A stretch of 64,000 nt of DNA from Desulfatibacillum aliphaticivorans DSM 15576 (GTDB lineage Bacteria; Desulfobacterota; Desulfobacteria; Desulfobacterales; Desulfatibacillaceae): positions 83,600 through 147,599 of the forward strand of contig NZ_AUCT01000021.1 in NCBI RefSeq assembly GCF_000429905.1, written 5' to 3'. The notes under the pieces are model-generated. The model saw nothing but the letters and a program-made list of their open reading frames with translations. It was not told where the DNA came from and ran no database searches. The position numbers were made by a program, and so were the translations under genes. Shown piece after piece: positions 8,354-17,804 of the stretch (its first letter is position 1; each line of letters starts with the position of its first letter).

Positions 8354-10447
8354 ATGCGCGGAGAATTCGGACATATGGAAGAGGGTAAGCTGGGCAAGGC
8401 TTACGACCTCAATTTGCTGAAAAGGCTTTGGCCCTACGGCAAGCCCTACCTGCGCATAATCTTCATCGCCCTGATTGTGAGCGTGGGCATCACCATTTTC
8501 ACCCTGGCTACGCCTTACGTCTCCAAAATGGCCATTGACCGGTACATCATAGCCTCATGGTACAAGGTCCAGGCCGGAGATGTCGAGCAGCAGGCGATTG
8601 TGAAAAAATACGCCGCTTTTTTCCAGCCAGGCGCCCGGGATGAAGAACGGTTTATCTCCCACACCAATACACGCAAGCTGGACCCCATGGACCTGAACGT
8701 CCTGGAAACCGGCGGCGTCCTGGCGGAAACCTATTATAAAATTCCGCCCACCGCCAAGACCCTGCCCATCCTCGAGAAGCTGGAAAGCTCCTCCATTAAG
8801 GCAAAGGACGGGGACTGGTTCACGCCCACGATTCTGGTCAACAGCCTGCCTGCCGGAGAAATGGCGGCGCTGCGCGCCCGGGACCTGACCGGCGTGATGA
8901 ACCTGGGCCTGCTATTGCTGGTGTTGGCCGCCGGCGCTTTTTACTTGGGATACCTGGAGTACAACCTCCTTGAAAAAGCCGGGCAGAACATCATGGCCGA
9001 CATGCGCCTGGCCTTGTTCACCCACATTCAATCCCAGTCGCTCAGCTTTTTCGACAAGCATCCCGTGGGCAGACTGGTCACCCGGGCCACCAACGATATT
9101 GAAAACCTGAACGAAATGTTCAAGTCGGTCCTGGTGACCGTGTTCAAGGACATGTTCCTACTCCTGGGCATCATCGTGGTCATGGCCTACATGGATTGGC
9201 GGCTGGCTTTGGTCTGCTACGCTTTGATTCCCGTGGTGGTGATCTGCGCCTTTGTGTTCAGCGCCCTGGCTCGAGACGCCTTTCGCCAGTTGCGCGCCAC
9301 GGTGTCGGCCATCAACTCGTTTTGCCAGGAGCGATTCGCCGCCATGGCCGCCATCCAGCTTTATGCGGTGGAAGCCCATCAAATGGCCCGGTTCGAAAAG
9401 ATCAACGAACAAAATTATCTGGCCGGAATGCGGCAGGTGCGGGTCTTCGGCGTGTTTCTGCCGGTCATGGAATTCCTTTCCCACCTGGGATTGGCCATCA
9501 TCATCTGGTACGGCGGCAGCCGCGTTCTGGGCGAGCAGGCCACTCTTGGAACGGTGGTGGCGTTTATCAGCTATCTGCGCACGTTTTTTCGGCCTCTTCG
9601 GGATATTGCGGAAAAATACAACATCATGCAGGCGGCCATGGCCTCTTCCGAACGCATCTTTGAGTTCATGGACGAGGATCAAACCCTGGACCTTGCCGAA
9701 AATCCAATAGCCGTAAAAGATGTAAAAGGCGACGCCGCGTTTGATGACGTGAGCTTCTGCTACGAGGCGGACAAACCCATTTTGCAGGACATCAACTTCA
9801 GCGCCAAACCCGGCGAGATGATCGCCCTGGTGGGCAGGACCGGCTCGGGCAAGACCACGCTCATGCACTTGTTGTTCCGGTTCTACGATCCGGCGACCGG
9901 CCGGATACGGCTGGAGAACAAAGACCTGCGCGACTGGGACCTGAAAGCCCTCAGAAGCCACATGGCTTTGATTCAGCAGGACGTGTTTTTGTTCGCGGGA
10001 AGCATCCGGGACAACATCACCCTGGGCGATCCGGAAATTACGGAAGAAAAAATAGCCTCAGCCCTGGAGCAGGCCGAAGCCGGATTTGTGTACAACCTGG
10101 AAAAAGGCCTGGATCACCACATTGCGGAGCGGGGAATCAACCTTTCCGCTGGGGAGTGCCAGCTATTATCATTCGCCCGGGCCCTGGCCTATAACACGGA
10201 AATCCTCATCCTGGACGAAGCCACCTCCAGCGTGGACCCCCAGACAGAGCGGGCCATCCAGAAAGCCATCCTGAAGATCGCGGGAAAACGCACCACCCTG
10301 GTGGTGGCGCACCGCTTGTCCACCGTGGAACGAGCGGACAACATCCTGGTTGTGCGCCAGGGCCGGATTGTGGAAACCGGAACCCACCAGCAACTCATGG
10401 AAAAGCAGGGCCACTACTACAAACTCCGCCAGGTGCTTTCCAATTAA
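8354..10447 (+). CDS. ABC exporter half-transporter 2 (catalytic subunit, BmrD-like extracellular insert)
   Basis: A 697-residue ABC exporter half. It is longer than its partner because about 125 residues (~55-185) are inserted between the first and second membrane helices, which places them outside the cytoplasmic membrane; BmrD of the BmrCD exporter has a comparable extracellular domain. Walker A GRTGSGKTT (~494) and Walker B ILILDEATS with a catalytic Glu are canonical, whereas the signature is LSAGE rather than LSGGQ. Together with subunit 1 this gives one competent and one degenerate ATP site. An alternative start at 8375 has GGAG eleven bases upstream and may be the true one. Confidence 0.92.
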   Translation: MRGEFGHMEEGKLGKAYDLNLLKRLWPYGKPYLRIIFIALIVSVGITIFTLATPYVSKMAIDRYIIASWYKVQAGDVEQQAIVKKYAAFFQPGARDEERFISHTNTRKLDPMDLNVLETGGVLAETYYKIPPTAKTLPILEKLESSSIKAKDGDWFTPTILVNSLPAGEMAALRARDLTGVMNLGLLLLVLAAGAFYLGYLEYNLLEKAGQNIMADMRLALFTHIQSQSLSFFDKHPVGRLVTRATNDIENLNEMFKSVLVTVFKDMFLLLGIIVVMAYMDWRLALVCYALIPVVVICAFVFSALARDAFRQLRATVSAINSFCQERFAAMAAIQLYAVEAHQMARFEKINEQNYLAGMRQVRVFGVFLPVMEFLSHLGLAIIIWYGGSRVLGEQATLGTVVAFISYLRTFFRPLRDIAEKYNIMQAAMASSERIFEFMDEDQTLDLAENPIAVKDVKGDAAFDDVSFCYEADKPILQDINFSAKPGEMIALVGRTGSGKTTLMHLLFRFYDPATGRIRLENKDLRDWDLKALRSHMALIQQDVFLFAGSIRDNITLGDPEITEEKIASALEQAEAGFVYNLEKGLDHHIAERGINLSAGECQLLSFARALAYNTEILILDEATSSVDPQTERAIQKAILKIAGKRTTLVVAHRLSTVERADNILVVRQGRIVETGTHQQLMEKQGHYYKLRQVLSN

Positions 10448-10571
10448 CGGTCCTGAGGATGGGACTTCCATTCTAAAAATTGGCAGTGAGTGAAATTTTT
10501 AAGGTGTGTTCAAAGACTTTGCTTATGATATTCGCAAGGTATCTCGCGTTCTGTCGAGGGGGAGGCTTGCA

Positions 10572-10988
10572 TTGGAAATAAAACAGAGAGCAAAACAGAT
10601 TGTTAAAAAAATATGGGAGGAGTTCGGTCAGATAAGTATTCCTGATAGAATTACAGAGGATACGCCATGTCGTGATCAGGAGCGAGAGCAAATCGAAGTT
10701 CAATTCGGCGGCCTTGGTAGGGATGACATGTCGGAAGAGGATGTATCAATGATGCTTATAGACAGCGCCCTCATCCTTCCGGAAGCATATCTATATTTTC
10801 TTCCAAGATTAGTGAATGATGTTTTATTGTCAGACGCCGACATATACTTTCTTACACCGCAAATTGAATCATTACTTGGAGTTGATTGGTTAGAACCAGC
10901 GCAAAAGCATGCCTTACACCAATTATTGGAATTACTAATCAACGTTGAAGAGCATTATGAGGAATATTATTTCGGGCGTTCCCTATAA
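10572..10988 (+). CDS. Small acidic protein of unknown function
   Basis: About 138 residues; I do not recognise the family with confidence. The chosen start is TTG at 10572, which follows a strong GGGGGAGG site by six or so bases; a longer frame can begin at GTG 10506 but has no ribosome site. The protein is mostly helical, with an acidic middle and a segment of the form LPEAYLYFLPRLVNDVL that recalls small bacterial immunity-like or DUF6714-like proteins. The gene is visibly AT-richer than its neighbours and sits alone between convergent genes, which suggests acquisition. Confidence 0.6.
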   Translation: MEIKQRAKQIVKKIWEEFGQISIPDRITEDTPCRDQEREQIEVQFGGLGRDDMSEEDVSMMLIDSALILPEAYLYFLPRLVNDVLLSDADIYFLTPQIESLLGVDWLEPAQKHALHQLLELLINVEEHYEEYYFGRSL

Positions 10989-10997
10989 TCATAACAT

Positions 10998-12194
10998 TCA
11001 AAAAATATCCAAGGCTTTGGCGATTATGCCCCAGCTTGCGATAATGTTTTCGCTGTTGCGCAGATTGGTGAACACGTAGTCCCAGGAGATATTGGACCCA
11101 TCCGCAATGGCCTTGTTGTGCCGGAAGATGCCTGATGAGGTGTAAGCCTCGGTCATAGCCTGGATGCTTGAGATAGCCCAAAGCTCCGCCGGTTCGCCCG
11201 CTTTGGCCTGCTGGTCAATCATTATATTCACCCAGAACTTGGCCGATTCCATGGACGAAATCAGGCCGCTGCCGCCGGATATTTCCACAAACCCGGCTGC
11301 GTCTCCCAATAGCACCACGCCTGCTTTGGGGATAACTTCTTCCATGGGGCCGCCCATGGGCAGCATGGTGGCCTCCACAAGATCCGCCGACGCTTCCGCC
11401 AGGATATCGCCCATCACCGGGTGGCGGCTGGTCGCTTGCTCAAAAACCTGGAGCAGGTCATCCGGGCCCGGCAATTTGTAGCCCAGTTTGAGCGCGGCCC
11501 TGGCCATTACCGCCAGCCCAACTTCGCAGCTCGATCCCTCCCGGGGAAATAGAAAAGCCAGGGCGGGAGGAAAATTCGGGGCGAAATCCATGGAGCCCTC
11601 GGGAAGAAAGAAAAACTTAAAGCCCGGAGAGTCAAAGCGAGCGTTGCTGAACTTGGATTTTACGATGGGATAGTTGATGCCCGTATAATCCACGCCCAAT
11701 TTTCGGCCTATCAGGCTGCCGTGGCCGTCGCTGGCGAAGACCACATCGGCTGCAGCTGAGGCTTCACTCCCATCCGCGTCGAGATACTTCACCCCGGTTA
11801 CTCTGCCTGACTCCATTGTGAGGTCGATGACTTCCGCGCCCAGTTTCAGGTCGATGCTCAATTCCTGAACTTGTTTTTGGAAGGCCTGCATCCATTCATG
11901 CCATTCAAAGGTGAGGTTGGGAACCTTCATGTCCAGGACGATGGGGTCGACCTCACGGGGCAGGGGGGCAAAATACTCTATGATGGTTGTGGAGGCGATG
12001 GTCAGCGAATCCATCACCCCTTCCCCCAGCACCTCGTCCAATATGGGCCGATGCCGCAGGGTTTCCCCCCTGGGATGCAGATCCAGAGAGCTCTTTTTTT
12101 CAATAAGCAGGCAGCGTTTGCCCTGCCGGGCCGCCAGTATGGCCCCGGTGAGCCCCGCCGGTCCTGCGCCCACAAAGATGAAGTCGTATACCAT
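10998..12194 (-). CDS. FAD-dependent oxidoreductase, geranylgeranyl reductase family
   Basis: A 398-residue flavoprotein. The FAD-binding motif GAGPAG is at residue 8, an acidic cofactor-binding end (LIEKK) at ~30, the second FAD motif GDAAGFVEISGGSG at ~300. These match the geranylgeranyl reductase/digeranylgeranylglycerophospholipid reductase group of PHBH-like flavoproteins, which saturate isoprenoid chains, though many bacterial members have unknown substrates. In this window an IspH-UbiA fusion hints at quinone or isoprenoid metabolism, but it lies 30 kb away. No membrane segment is seen; the protein is probably cytoplasmic or peripheral. Confidence 0.85.
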   Translation of the reverse strand: MVYDFIFVGAGPAGLTGAILAARQGKRCLLIEKKSSLDLHPRGETLRHRPILDEVLGEGVMDSLTIASTTIIEYFAPLPREVDPIVLDMKVPNLTFEWHEWMQAFQKQVQELSIDLKLGAEVIDLTMESGRVTGVKYLDADGSEASAAADVVFASDGHGSLIGRKLGVDYTGINYPIVKSKFSNARFDSPGFKFFFLPEGSMDFAPNFPPALAFLFPREGSSCEVGLAVMARAALKLGYKLPGPDDLLQVFEQATSRHPVMGDILAEASADLVEATMLPMGGPMEEVIPKAGVVLLGDAAGFVEISGGSGLISSMESAKFWVNIMIDQQAKAGEPAELWAISSIQAMTEAYTSSGIFRHNKAIADGSNISWDYVFTNLRNSENIIASWGIIAKALDIF

Positions 12195-12254
12195 GGATAT
12201 TCCTTAACAATTTTTGGGGACGTCTCTCAAAAACTCAATAAGTCCTTATAGGGC

Positions 12255-13670
12255 TCACTCCTTGCTCACATCCTCGTTGGGAACGCCGAGCCTGGGCAGG
12301 CCGCCGCCTGCGCTAATCGCCTTTTTGCCCCAGGCAGACGGGTCGGCGGCGTAATCGTACAGAGCCAGGGTGGTCGCGACTCCCAAGTCCCGGATGTCGT
12401 CCTGGGTCAGCCAATGATCCATGCCGCCTTTGCTGTACACCGTCTCGATGGTGATGGCCAGGCAGTCGTCCCCCATGTTGGCCCACCACCAGGATTCGGG
12501 ATAGTATTTGGTCACAAAGCTGCTCCCGCCCTCGGCCGGAGGCGCGGAAAAGAATCCATATTCCTGCGTGATTAAATGAATCAGGTACAGGGATTTTTTC
12601 CAGAGCGAAATTTCTTTCGCCGTGTAGGTTGCGGGATCATCTCCAAAGTGGGGGTAGGCGAAAGCCGGCGTGTCCACGGGCGAGTTGGAGGAGTGGAGGT
12701 TGAATCCCACCATGCCGGTGAGATAATCCGCGTTTTGGGCCAGTTCAGCCATTTTTTGATTGAGCAGTCGGCATTCCACGGGCGAGTCTTCCGTGAGATA
12801 CAGCGGATCGGCGTCGTCCCTGTACCACATGACCTCGAAGTTCCGGCTGAAAAGATCAGTGCGGTAATTACCTTTGATCACCCCGTCGATGTTGTGCATG
12901 GGCGCCACGAAAAAAACCAAGTGTTTGGCCGCATCCAAACCCGCGTCCAGGTCGGCCAGAAACTGGTTGATCATGCCTTCCAGCATGTAAGACGAGGCGG
13001 TTTCCGCAGGATGGGAGCGGGCGTGTATCCACACGGCCCGTTTCAACGAGTCGTCCACGGAAGGATCTTCAATTTTGATAAAGGGGATGTCGGCGCCGTA
13101 TCCGCTGGTCCGCCCCAAGGTCGTTATCGTCGTCCATGGGCTGGCTTCTATCTGGTCCAGGTAGGCGTACATATCCCACGTGGTGTAGGGGTAAAACCTT
13201 GCCACGTATACGGGGGACTGGACGAACCGGTCTGTTGCGATTTCCAGAAAGCAGTCTTCAATGCCTTCATCGCAGGCGTCGCTGGCCGTGACCTCGGTTT
13301 CGTCGAACCGATGCCATGTGATTTTATCGTAGGAAAAAACCGGGGCGTAATAATAGGCCCACCCCCGGTTTTTGAGGGTGAGCTTGACTTCCGTGCCCGG
13401 ATTGAAATCCTCTACTTTGATGTACCACCAATTCCGGTAGGAATCGGGCAGATCGGCGTTCCCGTTGTCAGCGGCCAGGTAGATATCCCAGTTCTGGGGC
13501 GCATTGCGGACAACGCGGCCGATGGCGCCGGATTCAAAGTCTGTGGAAACGCCCGTGTACTTTTCCTTTTCAACAGTCTGGGCGGAGTCGGAATCGTCGC
13601 ACGCAGAAGCCGACAACAGGCATAACAAGCAAAATAAGGCGGTTAAAAGGCGGGTCTTTGGCACGGTCAC
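12255..13670 (-). CDS. M14-family zinc carboxypeptidase-like lipoprotein
   Basis: A 471-residue exported protein with a lipoprotein signal ending LSASAC. After ~170 residues of a beta-rich N-terminal domain comes an M14 peptidase domain. Zinc ligands appear as HARSHPAE (His and Glu) and the later His of GFNLHSS. The RN substrate-binding element is within LFSRNFE, and the candidate general-base Glu is in AITIET. The family includes carboxypeptidases and deacylase-like enzymes that trim peptides or murein fragments. The Cys at the lipobox predicts anchoring in the cell envelope. It stands alone between two leftward genes. Confidence 0.85.
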   Translation of the reverse strand: MTVPKTRLLTALFCLLCLLSASACDDSDSAQTVEKEKYTGVSTDFESGAIGRVVRNAPQNWDIYLAADNGNADLPDSYRNWWYIKVEDFNPGTEVKLTLKNRGWAYYYAPVFSYDKITWHRFDETEVTASDACDEGIEDCFLEIATDRFVQSPVYVARFYPYTTWDMYAYLDQIEASPWTTITTLGRTSGYGADIPFIKIEDPSVDDSLKRAVWIHARSHPAETASSYMLEGMINQFLADLDAGLDAAKHLVFFVAPMHNIDGVIKGNYRTDLFSRNFEVMWYRDDADPLYLTEDSPVECRLLNQKMAELAQNADYLTGMVGFNLHSSNSPVDTPAFAYPHFGDDPATYTAKEISLWKKSLYLIHLITQEYGFFSAPPAEGGSSFVTKYYPESWWWANMGDDCLAITIETVYSKGGMDHWLTQDDIRDLGVATTLALYDYAADPSAWGKKAISAGGGLPRLGVPNEDVSKE

Positions 13671-13764
13671 TCCATGTAGCGCTGATGAATTTGTTTACAC
13701 TTATGAAGCGACAATAACCTCCCCGCCGTATTTTTTCAAGTAGATACCGGTTAAAGGCCTTGCC

Positions 13765-13986
13765 TTAACCAGCAGCTATTATCTGGGCCGCCCGATCCGT
13801 CTGGTTGGGTATCAGGTCGGCGGGCACTTTGGGCTTGCCCAGTTTTTTGAAAACCTGATACCTGGCGCAATTGGTGTTGTCTCCCTGGCAAAGGCGTTTT
13901 TTCATGCTTTGAGCCACAGCGGTCATGCTGCTGGCCATTTTGCTATTGAAGAAGGGGCATCCAGCCAAACATTCACAATCAGCCAT
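13765..13986 (-). CDS. Short Cys-rich conserved protein
   Basis: A 73-residue protein with a strong ribosome site (AAGGAGAT) six bases before the ATG. Five cysteines are arranged as C-x-C-x3-C-P-F-F near the N-terminus and C-x6-C in the middle (LCQGDNTNC). This pattern suggests metal or Fe-S binding, but I know of no characterised family to assign. It follows the ABC transporter operon on the same strand and may be its last gene, although 135 bases separate it from the ATPase gene. Confidence 0.7.
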   Translation of the reverse strand: MADCECLAGCPFFNSKMASSMTAVAQSMKKRLCQGDNTNCARYQVFKKLGKPKVPADLIPNQTDRAAQIIAAG

Positions 13987-14121
13987 TTCTATCTCCTTAA
14001 TAATAGGTTTTTAATGTGTTACAGAAAAAATGGATGTTTCATCCTCACAAATTATTTGACGTTTGGATGCCTATTCTTCGGTAAGATACGTGCGGAACTT
14101 GAGAATAAAAATCAACTGAAA

Positions 14122-14919
14122 TTACGGCTGCGGCTTCTTTAGGGATTGATACAGGGTTTTGCAATAATCCTGGAACGGGGCTTCCGTGCGCTCTCTGGGA
14201 CGGGGCAGGCGCACCCGAATTTCTTTGGCGATCATGCCGGGATCCTTTTGCATGACAAGAATCCGGTCCGCCAGGGCCACGGCTTCGTCTATATCGTGGG
14301 TGATGAAAATGATGGTGTGATGAAACTGATTCCACAGGGAGAGCAGCAAATCCTGCATCTCCTCCCTGGTTTGGGCGTCCAGGGCGCCGAAAGGCTCGTC
14401 CATCAGCAGGATGCGGGGCTGCAGAATTAGAACCCTCGCCAGGGACACCCGTTTTTTCATGCCTCCTGAAATTTCCCGGGGCAGGTAGTCTCCAAAAGGC
14501 GTCAAACCCACAAGGTCCAGGAAATGGTTGGTCTTTTCGCGTTTTTTCCTTTTGGAAAGGCCTTTCACGCCAAAGGCGATGTTCTCCTTAACGGTGAGCC
14601 AGGGGAACAAGGTGTCTTCCTGAAAAACCACGCAACGGTCCGGCCCCGATTCGGTGATGGGCTTTTCTTCCAGCAAGGCTTTGCCTGCGCTGGGCTTTTC
14701 AAAACCGGCGAGCACATTCAGCAACGTGGTCTTGCCACAGCCGCTGGGCCCTAATACGCACAGGAATTCGCCTTCCGCAACCTGAAAATTGACGTTCTGC
14801 AGGACGGTCATGGGGCCGTCCCCGGTTTTAAACACTTTGGATAGTTTACTAACCTGAAGAACGGGCGTGGCCTGAAGTTCTTTTTTATGCCCGGGTATGA
14901 GTTTAAGCTGCGTGGTCAT
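14122..14919 (-). CDS. ABC importer ATPase (SsuB/TauB-like)
   Basis: A 265-residue nitrate/sulfonate/taurine-type importer ATPase. Walker A is GPSGCGKTT (~60), the Q-loop is VVFQEDTLFPW, the signature is ISGGMKKRVSLAR and Walker B ILLMDEPFGALD; the H-loop is FITHD. The ATG overlaps the last bases of the permease gene, showing translational coupling. It energises the transport of the ligand caught by the downstream-numbered binding protein gene (15736-16689). Confidence 0.92.
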   Translation of the reverse strand: MTTQLKLIPGHKKELQATPVLQVSKLSKVFKTGDGPMTVLQNVNFQVAEGEFLCVLGPSGCGKTTLLNVLAGFEKPSAGKALLEEKPITESGPDRCVVFQEDTLFPWLTVKENIAFGVKGLSKRKKREKTNHFLDLVGLTPFGDYLPREISGGMKKRVSLARVLILQPRILLMDEPFGALDAQTREEMQDLLLSLWNQFHHTIIFITHDIDEAVALADRILVMQKDPGMIAKEIRVRLPRPRERTEAPFQDYCKTLYQSLKKPQP

Positions 14920-15716
14920 GCAAGCCTCCTGGCGCTTTTAAAGCAAAGCCGGAACACCCCGGATAACAACAGGTCCGACGTACGCCCCAATAAGGCGATG
15001 AGCACGATTCCCACAATAATAATGTCTATCCGGCCCAGCATGCGTGCGTCCATGATGACGGCGCCCAGGCCGTTGGGCACGCCGGTCAGTTCCCCCAGCA
15101 CCAGATAGGCCCAGGAAATCCCCAGGCCAAGGCGGAGTCCGGCCAGGATGCTCGGCATGGCGCCGGGGAGCAATATGGAGAACACCGCATTCATGCGCCG
15201 GACGCCCATCATGGCTCCCGCCTGAAAAAGCAGGGGCGAAACCTGCCGGGCGCCTACGGCGGTATTGATGTAAATAGGAAAGAAAGCCGCCAAGGCGACT
15301 AAAAACAAGGTGGTCTTATAGCCGATCCCGAACCAGACCATGGCCAGGGGCAGCCAGCAAATGCCGGGGATGGCCCTCAGGGCGTTGATGGAGGAAGAAA
15401 GGATTTTTTGCATAGCGTCCACCCTGCCGGACAACACCCCCAGTGGAATGCCAAACAGGGCAGCCAGAGAGAAGCCGGCAAGCACCCTGCCGCAGCTCAC
15501 CCAGGCGTCCATCCAAAAACGGCCCGCGTACGGCCCCTCGCCGGGCGTTCCAAAAGCATATATAACCCCGGCTTCCCCCACCTGCCGCGGGGAGGGCATA
15601 AGATAGGCCGGGATGATTTCAAATCGGCTGACCAAAAACCAGCCCAGAAAAAACAGCGCCGGAAGAATCCAGGGGATGAAGCTGCTCATCCAACCGTTCG
15701 GCTTGTTAAAGGTCAT
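14916..15716 (-). CDS. ABC importer permease (SsuC/TauC-like)
   Basis: A 266-residue inner-membrane permease with about six hydrophobic segments and the cytoplasmic coupling loop in LRLGLGISWAYLVLGEL, typical of binding-protein-dependent transport permeases of the sulfonate/pyrimidine group. It lies between the binding protein gene (20 bases before it) and the ATPase gene (4-base overlap). Confidence 0.9.
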   Translation of the reverse strand: MTFNKPNGWMSSFIPWILPALFFLGWFLVSRFEIIPAYLMPSPRQVGEAGVIYAFGTPGEGPYAGRFWMDAWVSCGRVLAGFSLAALFGIPLGVLSGRVDAMQKILSSSINALRAIPGICWLPLAMVWFGIGYKTTLFLVALAAFFPIYINTAVGARQVSPLLFQAGAMMGVRRMNAVFSILLPGAMPSILAGLRLGLGISWAYLVLGELTGVPNGLGAVIMDARMLGRIDIIIVGIVLIALLGRTSDLLLSGVFRLCFKSARRLA

Positions 15717-15735
15717 GGCGAAACCATCTTAGGCG

Positions 15736-16689
15736 TCAAGGTTTGGGGTAGCCTTCATCCTTCAGGCGATTGACAAAGGTCAGGTCGAAAAGAGCGTCGT
15801 AATCAGGCTGCTTTTGGATGACTCCCAAGGCCTGCATACGCTCTCCCAGGGCCTTTGCCCTGTTTACAAAATCCGGGTCCATATCCCAGGCTATCTCCAT
15901 GTTAGGGGCGGCCTTTTCCAGAATGTTCAAGGGAGTCCCAAAGGTGGAGGCTTTTTTCAGCCATTGATCCTGATGCTGGTTTAAATAATCCGTAGCCTTG
16001 GCGTGGGCTTTGACCAGCTTGAACACCAACTCTGGATTCTTTTCGATGGCGTCCAGGCGCACCAGCATGCCGGCATTGATGGACCCCACGGTATCTCCGT
16101 AATAAGGATAAGCCAGAATGCGTCCGTATCCCTTGTCCACGGCCAAAGCCGGGAAAGGCTCGCCGGAAAGGAACGCGTCTATGCCGCCTCCGGCCAGGGC
16201 CGTGCCCATGTCGAAAAAGTCCACCCTGAGCAATTGCACATCCTTGATGGGAGAAAGGCCGTGGCGCGTCAGGGTTTCCCGCAACAATATTTCGTGCATG
16301 GTGCCCGGTACGTAGCCGATGCGCTTGCCTTTCAGGTCTTCCACCTTTTGAATGGGGCCGTCCTTCTTGACCACCAGAGCGGAGCATTTATTGCAAAGAG
16401 CCGCAACCACCACCACCGGCTGTCCTTGAGACGCCGAATGAATGGCGTGCGCCAGGGTGGTTCCGCACATATCCAGGCTTTTGGCCAGCAAAGCGGTTTT
16501 TTGGTCCGCCGGATTGGTGAAGGAAAAGACCTTAACCTGGTCGCCTTCCGGAACGTAATCCTGATAATAAAAAGGCTGGATGGTCTGGGCGGTCTTCCAG
16601 GTTCCGATTTTGTACTCCCGGGCGGAAGCCGGGGCGGCCGTCAAAGCGAGAGCGGCGGCGGCAATCACAAGCAGACTCTTTTTAAACAT
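15736..16689 (-). CDS. ABC substrate-binding protein (SsuA/NMT1-like, with CxxC)
   Basis: A 317-residue periplasmic binding protein. The signal peptide MFKKSLLVIAAAALAL...ASA supports the ATG at 16689 over a TTG at 16713. The fold is that of the SsuA/TauA/THI5 group that binds sulfonates, nitrate or thiamine-pyrimidine precursors. Unusual is an AALCNKCSAL element (~100-110), placing a Cys-x-x-Cys pair near the ligand cleft; Cys-rich motifs occur in pyrimidine-binding relatives, so the ligand may be a cofactor precursor or a metal/sulfur compound. It sits directly downstream of a radical SAM gene, which argues for a cofactor-related ligand. Confidence 0.85.
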   Translation of the reverse strand: MFKKSLLVIAAAALALTAAPASAREYKIGTWKTAQTIQPFYYQDYVPEGDQVKVFSFTNPADQKTALLAKSLDMCGTTLAHAIHSASQGQPVVVVAALCNKCSALVVKKDGPIQKVEDLKGKRIGYVPGTMHEILLRETLTRHGLSPIKDVQLLRVDFFDMGTALAGGGIDAFLSGEPFPALAVDKGYGRILAYPYYGDTVGSINAGMLVRLDAIEKNPELVFKLVKAHAKATDYLNQHQDQWLKKASTFGTPLNILEKAAPNMEIAWDMDPDFVNRAKALGERMQALGVIQKQPDYDALFDLTFVNRLKDEGYPKP

Positions 16690-16709
16690 ATCGACGCTAA
16701 TCTTCCTTA

Positions 16710-17708
16710 TCAAAAAACGTTGGATGGCAGGTCGGGATCAAGGCCCATTTCCCAATGAATGGCCTTGCACCGGTCTATTCCGTTGCCCCGGCCCTGGCCG
16801 GTTTCCGCTTCCCTGTCCCGGGGGCTGGCCCCCACTTCCGGGAAGAAAAGGTTCGCCCCGGCCATGAGCGAGGCCGTGTGGGGCTCGTGCGTGCAATGGG
16901 CTTTGGGAACGTCCGCCATGACAAGCCTGCTGACGGCCACCATGCGGGCCATTTCCCGTTCCGTAATCATGCCGAATTTTTCCATGGGAGATCCGGGGAA
17001 GTTAATCCTGCGCATAATCCCGCTGTAGGCGGCTTTGTGCTTTTTGGCCAGAAACATGAGGTCCACGATCTCCTCATGGCTGTGTTCCGGACCCACGGGC
17101 TCCACGCAGTTCGCCCAACTCAGTCCCACGTCGGAAAAAACCTGAATGGTGGCGATGCGCTTTTCCCTCTTGAACGGCGTGTCCCGGCCTTCTCCCAGCC
17201 GCACCGCATGGTAAGCTCCCTGGAATCCGGCTTCCAGCAAGGCTTCGCCTTCCTTGTGGGTGATGTCCCTGGTATTGGCCACAAGCGGGGTGGACACGGT
17301 CTTTTTAAGCAGCCTGCCGATTTCCAAAAGCCGTTTAAAACCGTATGTGCCTGTGGTCATGAGATTCAAGCCGTCGGCGCCGTCTTTTTCAGCCGACTTG
17401 GCCCAGGCAATAACTTGCTCTTCGCTGAATTCGATTTTTTCCTGAAACACGTCGGCCTTTTGAGTAAGAGAGCAAAACAGGCAGTTATACGGGCACTGCT
17501 CTACGTTCAGGCCTATATGAAAATGGTTTTCTCCCTTTTTTCCAAAGGTTTTTCTGGATACAGCGTCGGCCGTCTGCATCAAAGCGTAAACTTCCGGACT
17601 TTCCAAGGGAAGCGCCATTAAGTCCAGGGCTTCCTGAGTCGTTAAATCCTCCAGATTTTCGCCCTTTTTCAGGATATCTTCAATAGCCGGTTTTAATTTC
17701 CAGGTCAT
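16710..17708 (-). CDS. Radical SAM enzyme, biotin synthase-like
   Basis: A 332-residue radical SAM protein. The cluster motif is CPYNCLFC (C-x3-C-x2-C), followed by SAM-binding elements such as LMTTGTYG, and a C-terminal region (GANLFFPEVG) recalling BioB/LipS-type proteins. A further Cys in KAHCTHEPH could hold an auxiliary cluster ligand. The start at 17708 is preferred because GGGAG stands five bases upstream; an in-frame ATG at 17768 adds 20 unlikely residues. The gene lies between an HdrD-like Fe-S protein and an ABC importer, so it probably acts on the imported compound; the exact product is not known to me. Confidence 0.87.
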   Translation of the reverse strand: MTWKLKPAIEDILKKGENLEDLTTQEALDLMALPLESPEVYALMQTADAVSRKTFGKKGENHFHIGLNVEQCPYNCLFCSLTQKADVFQEKIEFSEEQVIAWAKSAEKDGADGLNLMTTGTYGFKRLLEIGRLLKKTVSTPLVANTRDITHKEGEALLEAGFQGAYHAVRLGEGRDTPFKREKRIATIQVFSDVGLSWANCVEPVGPEHSHEEIVDLMFLAKKHKAAYSGIMRRINFPGSPMEKFGMITEREMARMVAVSRLVMADVPKAHCTHEPHTASLMAGANLFFPEVGASPRDREAETGQGRGNGIDRCKAIHWEMGLDPDLPSNVF

Positions 17709-17804
17709 ACACACTCCCGGCGGAAAAGTCCGCCAATATGATAAGGATTCGCGATAAGATTTTCGCAAAACCTACCTGCTATGGATCGGGCCGTCAAGGG
17801 CGGG

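Noticed and set aside
12576..13625. Long 349-codon ORF opposite the M14 peptidase gene
   Set aside because: It is an antisense shadow of a well-supported gene, with no ribosome site or recognisable domain.
16707..16712. TGA at the end of the radical SAM gene as a possible Sec codon
   Set aside because: The next in-frame codon is TAA, so readthrough would add only one residue; no Cys alignment supports it.
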